Below, piece after piece: positions 17,384 through 26,359 of a stretch of DNA of 52,246 nucleotides. Below the pieces are notes generated by a model. The model had not been told where the DNA came from and ran no database searches. It was given only the letters and a program-made list of their open reading frames with translations. A program made the translations under genes and the position numbers. This stretch comes from an uncultured Myxococcales bacterium (GTDB lineage Bacteria > Myxococcota_A > UBA9042). The number at the start of each line of letters is the position of its first letter. The stretch's first letter is position 1. Where the stretch lies: assembly GCA_903850505.1 (NCBI GenBank), contig CAINLT010000374.1:1-52246 (forward strand), in the 5' to 3' direction.

Positions 17384-19576
17384 TCACTTCAGCTCGATCT
17401 GCCGCAACAGCGTCCGCACGCGCTCGTCGATCGCCGCCAGCTTCACTTGGCCTTCCACGAGCTTCTTGGCCACTTCCGCCTGCTTTGTCGTCGTCGTCGC
17501 CAGCTGCGCCACCAGTTTCTTGCGCAGATCCGCCGCGACCGCGCCCAGCGGCAGGGAATCCAGATTGCCCTGAATGCGCTGGCCGTCCGCCTCCAGAATC
17601 TGCTGCTGCCGTGCGAGGTTTTCCTGTTCGCGCTCCAGCGTCGCGCGCTGCTCCTGCGCCGCGAGCAGCTCGCGAATCGGCCCGGCGACCGCGTCCACCA
17701 GGTTCGTGCCCTGCAGGTAGTAGCGGAACGCGTCCAGCACCTGCGGCGTCAGGCCCATCTCCACGAGCTCAATCGGCGTCGACTCGACGAGCTTCGCTTC
17801 CGCCTTGGCCTTGGCCCCGATCTCCACGGGCAAGTAGATGTCCGTGCCCGCGCGCACCAGGTCCTTGGGCGGATTGACCATTTCCATGCCGCCGGTCAAC
17901 GGCAGCTTCACGTACGCGAGGCTCGGCTTGTCGCGGTTGGACTCCAGCTTGACCGTGCGGGTCGCGACGCGCTTGCCCTGAATCGTGATGCGGCCATCGA
18001 TGATCTTGGCGAGGTGCAGTTCGTCGATGCGCCCGTCCTGCTGGAGGTTCAGCGCGAAGCCGCCTTCCTTGGCATACGGCACAAAAGCCGTTTCATCCTT
18101 GGCGACGCGGCCGATGAAGCCCTCGCCCGCGAACGTGTTGTCGATGTAGAGCGTGATGGGTCCGCCCTCAATCGTCGATTCCTGGCCGTTCTTGAGCATC
18201 ACCGCGCGGAACGGCGATTCGCCCGACTGCGGGTCGCGGAACAGGAAGATGTCCTTGCCGTCGATCTTGCGCGAGACGATGTTGATGAGCGCGGCTGAGC
18301 GATCCGGCACCGTAATCGGTGTCGTCGCTTCATAGGCGTACAGCGCGCCCACTTCACGCCCTTGCACAAGCGCCTGCGCGGAACGCTGCACCGCGTCCCG
18401 CCGGGCTTCTTCTTCTTGCCGGCGGATTTGGTCCTGCACCTGCGCGCGCTGGGCCTGACGACGCGCGTCGGACGCCATCGCCTCGTCGCGCGCCATCATC
18501 GGGGACGGCGCCGCGGCCGGAGCCGCCATCTTGGCGCTCTTGGTGCGACCGCGCGCGTTGCCGATCCCGCCGTTGATCCCGCCGGCGTCCTCGCTCGCGC
18601 CCCTCGCGCTCATCCCATCGAATTCTTCCGCCCTTGCGGGCGCGGGCGGCGGCGGGGCGTACCCAACATCGGGCGGCGGCGGCGCTTCTGCAACGTCCGG
18701 CAGGCGCGACGACAAGTCCGGCCTCTCCACGTTGTGCGGCGTGTGCAGGTTGTAGCGAAAGGACAGCGGCGAGCCGACGACAAGCGTCAGATTCACGTCA
18801 TTCCAAGGCTCGCCCGAGACGTTGTCCACGACCGCCCAGCCCTGCAACTGGATGCCTTTGCCGCTCTCGATCCACGCGCGGTACGCGGGCCGCCAGACCG
18901 GCACTTCATGGATGTAGCTGATGATGAGGTCATGGCTTTCGTCACCCGCGAGCCGCACCGTCACGCTAATCGGCTTCCACGCGCCGTCCGACTTGGAGAT
19001 GTCCAGCGACTGCTGCAAGCCCACCGACAGCGTGCGGTCGCCGATCGTCAGCCGCCGGATCTGGCTCACCGCGATCGTCTGCAGCTGATCGTCATTTTCC
19101 ATCAGCGTGAGCATCGGCTCCGTGCTGATCTGCTCGCCATTGGCGTTCACGTACCGCCGCTGGGTCTTTTCGACGCCCACGACGCGCCCGTGCATCGTGC
19201 CGTCGTCGCCGTCGATCTCCACTTCTGCGCCGCGCAGTACCTGCAACAGCCCCAGCATGCCGGTCGCGTTGCGCACCTGCGGCGGCAGCTCCTGGGCCAG
19301 CCGATCGCCCGAGCGCTCCACCGGCAACGACGCGGACGACGGCGTCCCGCCCGAGAGATCGAGCACGGAAAGCGACTTCAGGACGTCATTGACCTGATCC
19401 GGCCGGACGCGCAGCTCGACTTCCTTGCCGTGCAGCTTGCCGCGCCGCTCAAAATAGCCGACGCCGTTCTGATACAGCACGACCTTGGTGACCGGCAATT
19501 CGCGTTTAGTTTCCATCATCTGCTGCATCGGCAGGCAGCCGGGCAGGGCGAGCAGGGCGAGAAAATAGCGACGCAT
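17384..19576 (-). CDS. DUF4139-domain lipoprotein with coiled-coil segments
   Basis: The 730-aa protein starts MRRYFLALLALPGC with Cys14 as the lipidation site. The N-terminal part (VTKVVLYQNGVGYFERRG, about 30) and RPAYRAWIE (about 240) resemble DUF4140/DUF4139 proteins, which place a mucoidy-inhibitor-like beta domain around coiled coils. A Pro-rich stretch (about 310-345) and a charged Arg/Gln-rich helix (about 375-415) follow. The last 110 residues are a Gln/Glu/Lys-rich coiled coil. Function is unknown; the anchor and coiled coils suggest an envelope role. The frame is open 224 codons upstream, but that part overlaps the MFS gene in another frame and is not coding. Confidence 0.82.
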   Translation of the reverse strand: MRRYFLALLALPGCLPMQQMMETKRELPVTKVVLYQNGVGYFERRGKLHGKEVELRVRPDQVNDVLKSLSVLDLSGGTPSSASLPVERSGDRLAQELPPQVRNATGMLGLLQVLRGAEVEIDGDDGTMHGRVVGVEKTQRRYVNANGEQISTEPMLTLMENDDQLQTIAVSQIRRLTIGDRTLSVGLQQSLDISKSDGAWKPISVTVRLAGDESHDLIISYIHEVPVWRPAYRAWIESGKGIQLQGWAVVDNVSGEPWNDVNLTLVVGSPLSFRYNLHTPHNVERPDLSSRLPDVAEAPPPPDVGYAPPPPAPARAEEFDGMSARGASEDAGGINGGIGNARGRTKSAKMAAPAAAPSPMMARDEAMASDARRQAQRAQVQDQIRRQEEEARRDAVQRSAQALVQGREVGALYAYEATTPITVPDRSAALINIVSRKIDGKDIFLFRDPQSGESPFRAVMLKNGQESTIEGGPITLYIDNTFAGEGFIGRVAKDETAFVPYAKEGGFALNLQQDGRIDELHLAKIIDGRITIQGKRVATRTVKLESNRDKPSLAYVKLPLTGGMEMVNPPKDLVRAGTDIYLPVEIGAKAKAEAKLVESTPIELVEMGLTPQVLDAFRYYLQGTNLVDAVAGPIRELLAAQEQRATLEREQENLARQQQILEADGQRIQGNLDSLPLGAVAADLRKKLVAQLATTTTKQAEVAKKLVEGQVKLAAIDERVRTLLRQIELK

Positions 19577-19641
19577 GACGGTCTCCACAGCGCGGGCAAA
19601 GGGCGCGTGCGGCGGATTGTAAACCTGTGTGGCGTGCGGGG

Positions 19642-20916
19642 CTACATGTCCGAAGCGCCGCGCTTGTTGCGCCAGACGATCGCGCCGACGCAGACGGCGG
19701 TGAAGAGGGCGGAGCCGAGGAGCGTCGCGAGAATGGGCGCGATGGAACCGTTGGCCTTGTCGTACATCTTGCCGATGACCAATTCCTGGACGACGGATCC
19801 GGCCGAACCGATGCCCGAGATGATGCCGGATGCCCGAACCGCGCCGCGGCCGCCGCCGACGTCCATGGCGCCCGCGCCGGTGAGGAGCGCGTCCGGGCCG
19901 TAGAGCGTGAAGCCGATGAGGCCGATGGAGATGGCAAAGCCGTACACGCTCTGCGCGCCAACCGTAAAGAGCAGGAGCGTGGCCGCACAGACGCCGCAGA
20001 CCATGAGGAAGCTGACCATGGCGCGGCGGCCGTTGAAGAGCTTGTCGCTCAAGTAGCCCGTGACGATGACGCCGAGGATGCCGCAGACGTCGAAGATGGT
20101 GGAGACGTAGCCGGCGTCGTCGCCTTTCAAGTGGAGGTTTTTTTCCAGGAAGAATGGCGCCCAGCTCCACAGCGCGTACCGGATGAATTTCATGCCAAAA
20201 TAGGCAAAGCCAATCAGCAGGACGGTCGTCCACGTCGCGCGCGACCACTTGGGCACGGGGCTGTCAGCGCTGAGCGCGGGCTCCTGATCGTCGACAAGCG
20301 CGGGCAAGCCGACGTCCTCGGGGCGGTTGCGCTGCCAGGCGAATACGATAACGGCGACGCCCGCGAGGACGGCGGCGCCGGAGAAGAAGGCGAAACGGAA
20401 GCCGTGGCGCGGCAACATCCACGCCGCGAGTGCGGCAGAAGCGACGCCGCCGACCTGAAAGTTGGTGGCCCAGAGGCCCATGACCGTGCCGCGCTCCTCG
20501 CGCTTGAACCAGCTGGCCATCGTGCCGACCGTGTTGGACCAGCCCGTGGCCTGCGCGAGGCCGTTGACGCTCATGAGCGCGACAAACCAGAGCAGGCTGT
20601 CCGTGAAGCCGAACGCGACGCTGCAGGCGATGCTGAGCGCCATGCCGCCGAGCAGCATCTTGCGCGGACCGAGGCGCGGACCGATGGCGCCGGACGCGAA
20701 TTGGCCGATCGTGTAGGCGATGAGGTAGGCGGCGTAGACGGACGCGAGGTCGGTCGCTTGCCAATGCAATTGCGTGCCGATTTCGGCCTTGGCGATCGAG
20801 TACGGCCGACGGCAGAAGTAGTAGCCGGCGTAGCATAGCCACGTGCTGGCGAAGATGCGCCAGCGCCAGGAGCGCATCGTTTGGGGCAAGGTGCTGCTGG
20901 TGGGCGCGAGGTCCAT
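19642..20916 (-). CDS. MFS transporter, organophosphate:phosphate antiporter (GlpT/UhpT/SLC37) type
   Basis: The 424-aa protein has twelve hydrophobic segments. YAGYYFCRRPYSIAKAEI near residue 28 is the hallmark first-helix motif of the OPA family (sugar-phosphate or glycerol-3-phosphate exchange for phosphate), and GWSNTVGTMASWFKREERG and FRYALWSWAPFFL-like segments (here FIRYALWSWAPFFL) follow in the expected places. It would exchange a phosphorylated compound across the inner membrane; the substrate is not clear. A 65-bp gap separates it from the DUF4139 gene, so they may share a transcript. Confidence 0.88.
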   Translation of the reverse strand: MDLAPTSSTLPQTMRSWRWRIFASTWLCYAGYYFCRRPYSIAKAEIGTQLHWQATDLASVYAAYLIAYTIGQFASGAIGPRLGPRKMLLGGMALSIACSVAFGFTDSLLWFVALMSVNGLAQATGWSNTVGTMASWFKREERGTVMGLWATNFQVGGVASAALAAWMLPRHGFRFAFFSGAAVLAGVAVIVFAWQRNRPEDVGLPALVDDQEPALSADSPVPKWSRATWTTVLLIGFAYFGMKFIRYALWSWAPFFLEKNLHLKGDDAGYVSTIFDVCGILGVIVTGYLSDKLFNGRRAMVSFLMVCGVCAATLLLFTVGAQSVYGFAISIGLIGFTLYGPDALLTGAGAMDVGGGRGAVRASGIISGIGSAGSVVQELVIGKMYDKANGSIAPILATLLGSALFTAVCVGAIVWRNKRGASDM

Positions 20917-20969
20917 GCTGGCGATTGTGCAGGAGGGATGGCAAAAACGATAGCGCGAGGCAAAAACAA

Positions 20970-20993
20970 CAAAAGCCCCGCGAAGGGCTTTTG
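20970..20993 (-). terminator. Rho-independent terminator after tRNA-Ala
   Basis: A 9-bp hairpin stem (CAAAAGCCC at 20970-20978 with GGGCTTTTG at 20985-20993, 6-nt loop) is followed on the minus strand by a T-rich run (TTGTTTTTG). It lies about 33 nt beyond the tRNA 3' end and just upstream of the MFS gene. Confidence 0.75.
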
Positions 20994-21012
20994 TGCAAGC
21001 GATAAAGCTTAA

Positions 21013-21114
21013 GGATTCCGGTACTTGGTGGAGCCAATGGGGATCGAACCCATGACCCCCTGAATGCCATTCAGGTACTCTCCCAGCTGAGCTATGACCC
21101 CAGAGCCGGAATCC
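21013..21114 (-). repeat. 9-bp inverted repeat enclosing the tRNA gene
   Basis: GGATTCCGG at 21013-21021 and CCGGAATCC at 21106-21114 are perfect inverted copies 4 bp outside each end of the tRNA. In the precursor they can pair and extend the acceptor stem across a 4/4 internal loop. Confidence 0.7.
21026..21101 (-). tRNA. tRNA-Ala (GGC anticodon)
   Basis: The 76-nt minus-strand sequence folds as a standard cloverleaf with encoded CCA. The acceptor stem GGGGTCA pairs with TGGCTCC, including the G3:U70 wobble that identifies alanine tRNAs. The anticodon stem is CCTGA/TCAGG with loop ATGGCAT, giving anticodon GGC (reads GCC, GCU). The T-loop is GGTTCGATCC. It appears to be a single-gene transcript with its own promoter and terminator. 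Confidence 0.97.
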
Positions 21115-21146
21115 TTACCTCACGCGCTCGGCGCGAAGCGGGCGTT

Positions 21147-21175
21147 AGCTTAGCGCGTTCTGGAGCGGCGCGCAA
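21147..21175 (-). promoter_or_regulatory. Predicted promoter of tRNA-Ala
   Basis: On the minus strand TTGCGC (21175-21170), 17-bp spacer, TAAGCT (21152-21147); the implied start is about 40 nt before the mature tRNA. It begins right after the stop of the large lipoprotein gene. Confidence 0.5.
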
Positions 21176-21181
21176 GCCCCC

Positions 21182-24100
21182 CTACTTCACGCAGCGCACG
21201 CGAAACGTGTTGACCTTGGCGTTGCCCTCAGAAATGCCCGCGCTGAAGTAGACGCTCCAATAGTCGTTGCTGGAGCCGCCTGCGCCGGATGAAGCCCAGA
21301 ACCACTCGGACGGCGTGCCGGGAAAGATGCTGCTGTCGATCGCCGGGCCGCTGACGCTGCGGTCGACGATGCTGCGGAGTTCGACGATCGTCGGGATGCG
21401 CCAGCCAGTCGAGCCTTCGAGTACGAGGCCGTCGCAGTAGCCCTTGGCGCTGACCGTCGTTTCCCCGGAAGGGCTGGGCGCGCGTTCCCACAGCAGTCCG
21501 GTCCACGTGTCGGTGACGGTCCCGGTGGTCGTGGTGAAGCGCGTGCCGACGTGGCTGGCGGTCGTGCCGCGGACGCAGCGCGTGTGGTTGGCGGAAGTCA
21601 GCTGTCCCGCCTGCTGCGTACCGATGACAAAGCTCACGCCCCACGCGTTGTTCGTCGCGTTGGCGAGGAGCGTCGCGCTCCAGTACGCCAGATTGACGTT
21701 GGTCTGCAACAAGTTCGCCGTCGCCGGATTGGACTTGTTGAAATCGATGAGCGTGTTGAGTTCCGCGAGCGTCGGCAGCCGCCAGTCCGCGTGGCTTCCG
21801 AGCTTGAGCCCGACGCAGAACTGGTTGGCCTGATCCCACGGGTACGTCTGCCCGCCGGGATCAGCCTGCTGCCACGTCAAGCCCGTGAAGTCGTCGCTGA
21901 CGGTGCCGTCGCCGTTGTCGACCAAGTTGGCCGGCGAGAACGGCGTGAGGCCCCAGACTGGTCCGTCCGCGGCGCAGACCTTGCCCTCGCCGCCTGTGAC
22001 GCCGACGTAGCCGGGCGCGCACGCGCAGACGCCCGCGCCGCACGTCGCGCCGTACGCGCACACGAGGCCGTCGGCCAAGTTGGTGTGCCAGCAGCCGCTG
22101 TGCGCGGCGTCGCAGAGGTCCGCGGTGCACGGGTTGCCGTCGTCGCAGTCCGGGACGCTGAGGCTGGCGCAGGTGCCGGAGCTCGCGCACGAGGCGTTGC
22201 CCCAGAGGTCGGTGCGGACGAGCCACAAATTCTGGATGCCGGTGCCTTTGACGGTGCCGGCGGTGGCAAAGCCGTCCGCGAGCGCGATGTTGGCCTGGAA
22301 GCTCTGCGTACTGCCGCTGCCGACCGTGCGGTCCCAGAGCTTGGTGCCGTCCAGGTCCGTGCGCACTACGTAGCCTTGGCTGCCGGAAGCACCGGCGAGT
22401 GCGATCCCGTACCCATCGACAGTTACGCTCGCCGCCGAATCGCTCGCGGTCGTGCCGTACGTTCGGCTCCAGAGTTTGACACCGTCGTTGTCCGTGCGGA
22501 TGAGCCAAGCGTCGGTCCCGCCCGCGCCGGGGCCATTTGTCGCGCCCACGAGGACGAATCCGTCAGGAAGTGCCACGACGGCGTTGGCGACATCGAACGT
22601 GCCGTTGCTGTACGTCTTGGTCCACAAGAGCGCGCCGTTCAAGTCGGTGCGGACGAGCCAGGCGTGGCCTGTCACGTCGCTTGTCGAGCCGGTGATGCCT
22701 GCGAGCGCGAAGCCGTCCGGGCGCGCGGCGATCGCGTTGAAGCTGTCCGCATTGGCGCCGTCGTACGTCTTCTGCCAAGCGACTGCGCCAGCGGTGTCCG
22801 TCCTGATCAGATAGCCATCCTGAGTGGTCGTCCCAAACGAGGTCGTGGAACCTGCCAAGGCGAAGCCATCCGGGACGGCGGCGAGTGCATGGGTGGAATC
22901 CGCGCCCGTGTCGCCCAACTCCACGCTGACCACTTGGGTGCCCGCGCCGTCCGTGGTCAGGAGGAAGCAATCGCTGCCGTTGTTGTCGGAACCCACGGTG
23001 CCGGCCATGGCGAAGCCGCTTCCCGTCGCGAGGAGCGCGGTCACGGACCCGGCATAGGAGCCGAGGCTGTAGGTCTTGTCCCAGAGCGCTGCGCCGATTG
23101 CGTTGGTTCGCACGAGCCGTGGACTCGGCGTGCTGCCTTGCGTTGTCGCCGCGATGGCGAATCCGCCGGCTGTGAAGGCGAGGCAGGCCGGTCCGGTGAC
23201 GTTTGGCGTGCCGGCCAAGGTCTTGTCAAACAGCTTGTCCCCGCCGCCGCCGCACGCGCCCGCGCTGCACGTTTCGGCGGCCTTGCATCCGGAGCCCGAG
23301 CCGCAGGTCGAAGTGTCAGGCAAATTCGCGTGACTGCACGTTCCCTTGGCGCAGAGATCGGCAGTGCACGGGTTGTTGTCGTCGCACTCCGCGGTGAACC
23401 CGACGCACGCGCCGGAGTCGGTGCAGGTCGCGTTGCCCCAGAGGTCGGTGCGCAGCAGCCAGCCGTCATCGGTGCTGTTGGCTTTGGGCGCGCGACCCGC
23501 GAGGAGCAGGCTCCCTCCGTCCACCAGCGCGTGGGCTTGGATGCCCGAACTGAATCCGGCGCTCACCACGATGTTGCCCAACCCGTCCGTGCGGACAATG
23601 TGCGCGGTCGTGGTGCTGCCAAACGAGAAGTTGCCGCTCAGGAGAAAACCGCCGCCGATGACGGCGAGGTTCTGGAGGCTGTCCGCGTCTGCGCCGCCGT
23701 ACGTCCGGTCCCAAAGCACGTTGCCCACAGTGTCCGTGCGGATCAGCCAGAAATCGTCGCCGCCCGCGCCCTGCGATGCCGTGGTCCCGCCGATGGCGAA
23801 GCCGTCGTCCAGCGCGATGACGTCCTGAGCGGAATCTGCCGCGCTGCCGCCATACTGTCGCTCCCAGATCTTGTTGCCGCCAGCGTCCAGCCGGACCAGC
23901 CAGGCGTCGTTCGCGGTCGCCGGACCTGCCGTCTGGCCCACGCACGCGAAGCCGTCACCCGTTGCGGCGACGGCCGTGAAGCGCTGGGTGCCGCCAGTTG
24001 GGAATGTCTCCTCCCAGGTCTTGCCACCCGTGCCATCAACCCGCACGATCCACGCGTGGCTCTCCGCCGGCGCGCCGATCGTCGACTGCCCCACGGCGAG

Positions 24101-25222
24101 GAAGCCATCGCCGTCCGCGATGACGTCGGCAAAACCGTCGCTTCCCGCGGCGCCAAACGTCTTGCTCCAGGTTTCCTTGCCGGTCGCGTCCGTCTTCAGG
24201 ATCCAGCCATCGCTCTTGGCGACGCCATTGTGCAGGTCGGCGCCCACGGCCACGATGCCATCTGCAACCGCCAACACGGCGTTTGCCATTCCAGACCCGG
24301 CACCGCCGTAGGTGTTCTGCCAAGTCGGCGAGCCCGCCAAATCGGTCTTGATCAGCCAAAGACTCGGCGTGCCGCTGGAAATTGGCAGCGATCCGTACGT
24401 GTACCCTGCGGCGATCAGCCCGTCCGTCGTCGGCGCGACGTCCAGGAACTGTTCATAAGCCGCGTTGCCAAACGTCGCTTCGAAGAGCTTGGCCTTGCCC
24501 GTGCACGTCGTCGCCACGCACACATCGCCCACCGTGCACGCGTCGCCGTCGTCGCACGCGGTCCCAGCCTTGACGACCGTGTTCGTGCAGCCAAGTGACG
24601 CGTTGCAGCCGTCATTCGTGCACATGTTCCCGTCGTCACAGCTCTTGGTCGAGCCGGCGCACACGCCGCTGGTGCACACGTCGTTGTCGGTGCATTTCTT
24701 GCCGTCGTCACATGCCCAGCCGTTGACCTTGGCGGTCGCGACGCACTTGCCGGTCGCCGGATCGCACGCCTGGGTCGCGCACGGGAGGTCAGTGCACGTG
24801 ACGCTGGCGCAGAGATCAGCGTCGGCAGCATCCGCAGCATCCGCAGCGTCGGCAGCGTCCGCTGTGTCAGGTGCGTCGCCCGCATCCGCGGCGTCCGCCG
24901 CGTCGAGGACATCCACGGCGTCGTCCGCATCGCCAGCGTCGAACGCGTCGCCCGCGTCCGCGGCATCCGTCCCGGCGTCACCGCCGCCAACGTCCGTACC
25001 CGGCGCCGCGTCGCCTACATCCGCTGCATCGGTGCCGCCCACGGTGTCGTTGCCGTCCAGGGCCGTATCCGCAGCATCCAAGGCCGCATCCGTCGTCTGT
25101 GCGTCGCCATCGGTGGCCGCAGCCGTATCGTCAGCGTCGACCGGAAAGGCCTCGCGTGGCGGCACAGGAACACTGCACGCCGTCGTCAGGACGGCGCAGA
25201 AAGCCAGCTTGCGCCACATCAT
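21182..25222 (-). CDS. Giant lipoprotein: two seven-bladed propeller-like blocks, Cys modules, two DUF1566 domains
   Basis: The 1346-aa product starts MMWRKLAFCAVLTTAC-SV (lipobox). An Asp/Ala-rich linker (to about 130) and a Cys-rich segment (about 135-240) follow. Residues about 246-594 contain seven repeats of about 48 aa with the pattern DGF-x-GG/AG-x(n)-W-L-I/V-R-T-D-x(2)-G-x(2)-W-x-x-TYGG. A Cys cluster ends each block (LRTDLWGNATC then NPCTADLC). A second block of seven repeats (about 661-1007) ends with a near copy (VRTDLWGNASC, NPCTADLC). Two DUF1566 domains follow (about 1100-1230 and 1235-1346; WRLPTLAEL and WRIPTIVEL). Likely an exposed surface protein; function unknown. Its ATG overlaps the stop of the TPR gene by one base (TGATG). 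Confidence 0.88.
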   Translation of the reverse strand: MMWRKLAFCAVLTTACSVPVPPREAFPVDADDTAAATDGDAQTTDAALDAADTALDGNDTVGGTDAADVGDAAPGTDVGGGDAGTDAADAGDAFDAGDADDAVDVLDAADAADAGDAPDTADAADAADAADAADADLCASVTCTDLPCATQACDPATGKCVATAKVNGWACDDGKKCTDNDVCTSGVCAGSTKSCDDGNMCTNDGCNASLGCTNTVVKAGTACDDGDACTVGDVCVATTCTGKAKLFEATFGNAAYEQFLDVAPTTDGLIAAGYTYGSLPISSGTPSLWLIKTDLAGSPTWQNTYGGAGSGMANAVLAVADGIVAVGADLHNGVAKSDGWILKTDATGKETWSKTFGAAGSDGFADVIADGDGFLAVGQSTIGAPAESHAWIVRVDGTGGKTWEETFPTGGTQRFTAVAATGDGFACVGQTAGPATANDAWLVRLDAGGNKIWERQYGGSAADSAQDVIALDDGFAIGGTTASQGAGGDDFWLIRTDTVGNVLWDRTYGGADADSLQNLAVIGGGFLLSGNFSFGSTTTAHIVRTDGLGNIVVSAGFSSGIQAHALVDGGSLLLAGRAPKANSTDDGWLLRTDLWGNATCTDSGACVGFTAECDDNNPCTADLCAKGTCSHANLPDTSTCGSGSGCKAAETCSAGACGGGGDKLFDKTLAGTPNVTGPACLAFTAGGFAIAATTQGSTPSPRLVRTNAIGAALWDKTYSLGSYAGSVTALLATGSGFAMAGTVGSDNNGSDCFLLTTDGAGTQVVSVELGDTGADSTHALAAVPDGFALAGSTTSFGTTTQDGYLIRTDTAGAVAWQKTYDGANADSFNAIAARPDGFALAGITGSTSDVTGHAWLVRTDLNGALLWTKTYSNGTFDVANAVVALPDGFVLVGATNGPGAGGTDAWLIRTDNDGVKLWSRTYGTTASDSAASVTVDGYGIALAGASGSQGYVVRTDLDGTKLWDRTVGSGSTQSFQANIALADGFATAGTVKGTGIQNLWLVRTDLWGNASCASSGTCASLSVPDCDDGNPCTADLCDAAHSGCWHTNLADGLVCAYGATCGAGVCACAPGYVGVTGGEGKVCAADGPVWGLTPFSPANLVDNGDGTVSDDFTGLTWQQADPGGQTYPWDQANQFCVGLKLGSHADWRLPTLAELNTLIDFNKSNPATANLLQTNVNLAYWSATLLANATNNAWGVSFVIGTQQAGQLTSANHTRCVRGTTASHVGTRFTTTTGTVTDTWTGLLWERAPSPSGETTVSAKGYCDGLVLEGSTGWRIPTIVELRSIVDRSVSGPAIDSSIFPGTPSEWFWASSGAGGSSNDYWSVYFSAGISEGNAKVNTFRVRCVK
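24818..25140 (-). repeat. Asp/Ala-rich low-complexity coding repeat
   Basis: Short GCATCCGCA / GCGTCGGCA-type units repeat in phase with the reading frame of the giant lipoprotein and encode DAADAADAAD-like sequence. Such tracts can change length by slippage. Confidence 0.7.
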
Positions 25223-26289
25223 CAGAACCGCCCCGCGAGTGCAAAACCGTGCCAATCCGGGACCAGCGCCACCTTGGCCTCGGGCGACGTCAGGATCAGC
25301 GCAGTGCCCACGCCCGCAACCGCCACGCCCACGCCCAGCATCGTCACGCCCGTCGTTTGCAAGGACCCGATCCACGCCGCGCGGCTCGTTGCCTGGCCAT
25401 AGGTCAGGTCGCCGTGGACCACCGTGCCGTCATAGCCGAGATCCTGATTGAACTGCGCTTCAGCGGACTTGCCCAGCACGATCAGCGCCGCGCCCGTCAC
25501 CGCAATCGCCGCGCCAGAGCCCAGCGTCCACCAGCCCGCGAGGCGACGGTTGCTCATCGGCTTGGCCGGCTCCGCTATTGTCGGCATCGGCATTGGCATC
25601 GGCGCAGCGTGCGGCGCTTCCGTTGCCGCCGCAGGCTCCACCGGCGTCACCACCACGGGCTTGCCCGCGAGCGCATCCAGCATCGCCTGCGCTTCCCCGC
25701 GATCCGGCGCGTTGCCCGGCGCCCGCGCCAAGTACGTCCGCAGCGAGGCTTCAGCTTGCTTGGTGTCGCCGTCTTCCTTGGCCGCGCGCGCCGTCTTCAG
25801 CAACAGCGCCAGCCGGTCCTGCCGCAGCCGCCACGCTTCACTGTATGCCGCCGTCGCCACGCGCCATTCACCGCGTTTTTCCGCGCGTTCAGCCGCCTGC
25901 ACCTTCTCGTCGGAACGGATCCCGTCAAATTCCGTCAGGTACGCCTTCGCCTTGCTGACGCGCGCCGGATCGGCGTTCGCCATCGCCACGAACTGCCGGT
26001 AGTGCTCCTCGGCGCGCTCGCGCTGGCCGGCCGATTGCTCCGCACGCGCCGCGCCGTACAGGTAGTTTGGCTCGGACGAATCCGTATGCCACGCCTCGAG
26101 GTAGGCCTGCGCCGCGCGATCCATCTCGCCCGCTTCAAACGCCTTCGCGGCCTGATGGGCGAGCGCGACCGCGGTCTTGCGGCTGTCAATGGCGTGGGCC
26201 GGAACCGTCGCCAGCAGCAGCGTGGCGATCAACAGGAAGCGCCGCAACGTCCCCGGTAGGCGCCGGAATCCAGTCCTCGCCTTCGTCAT
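25222..26289 (-). CDS. TPR-repeat secreted or membrane protein
   Basis: From the ATG at 26289 the product is 355 aa: MTKARTGFRRL... then a hydrophobic signal segment ending ATVPAHA. Two or three TPR-like helical repeats follow (AKAFEAGEMDRAAQAYLEAW, about 40-60; AEKRGEWRVATAAYSEAW, about 135; EDGDTKQAEASLRTYL, about 170). After a Pro/Met-rich linker come two hydrophobic segments (about 250-270 and 315-335). This layout is common in myxobacterial genomes; function is unknown. In-frame ATGs also lie at 26304 and 26310, but the predicted promoter would start transcription near 26310, leaving ATG 26289 unless the mRNA is leaderless. It is coupled to the giant lipoprotein. Confidence 0.78.
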   Translation of the reverse strand: MTKARTGFRRLPGTLRRFLLIATLLLATVPAHAIDSRKTAVALAHQAAKAFEAGEMDRAAQAYLEAWHTDSSEPNYLYGAARAEQSAGQRERAEEHYRQFVAMANADPARVSKAKAYLTEFDGIRSDEKVQAAERAEKRGEWRVATAAYSEAWRLRQDRLALLLKTARAAKEDGDTKQAEASLRTYLARAPGNAPDRGEAQAMLDALAGKPVVVTPVEPAAATEAPHAAPMPMPMPTIAEPAKPMSNRRLAGWWTLGSGAAIAVTGAALIVLGKSAEAQFNQDLGYDGTVVHGDLTYGQATSRAAWIGSLQTTGVTMLGVGVAVAGVGTALILTSPEAKVALVPDWHGFALAGRF

Positions 26290-26316
26290 CGTCTGGAGGT
26301 GCATCGCCATGGCGTC

Positions 26317-26345
26317 AGTCTAGGTCTGGCAGCAAAGCCGGTCAA
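26317..26345 (-). promoter_or_regulatory. Predicted promoter of the TPR/giant-lipoprotein operon
   Basis: On the minus strand TTGACC (26345-26340), 17-bp spacer, TAGACT (26322-26317). It is a near-consensus match and lies back to back with the PilZ promoter. Confidence 0.5.
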
Positions 26346-26359
26346 CGGCGAGGTTGCGG

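Noticed and set aside
19577..20248. In-frame upstream extension of the DUF4139 gene
   Set aside because: It overlaps the same-strand MFS gene in another frame and lacks any signal; the lipoprotein start at 19576 is clear.
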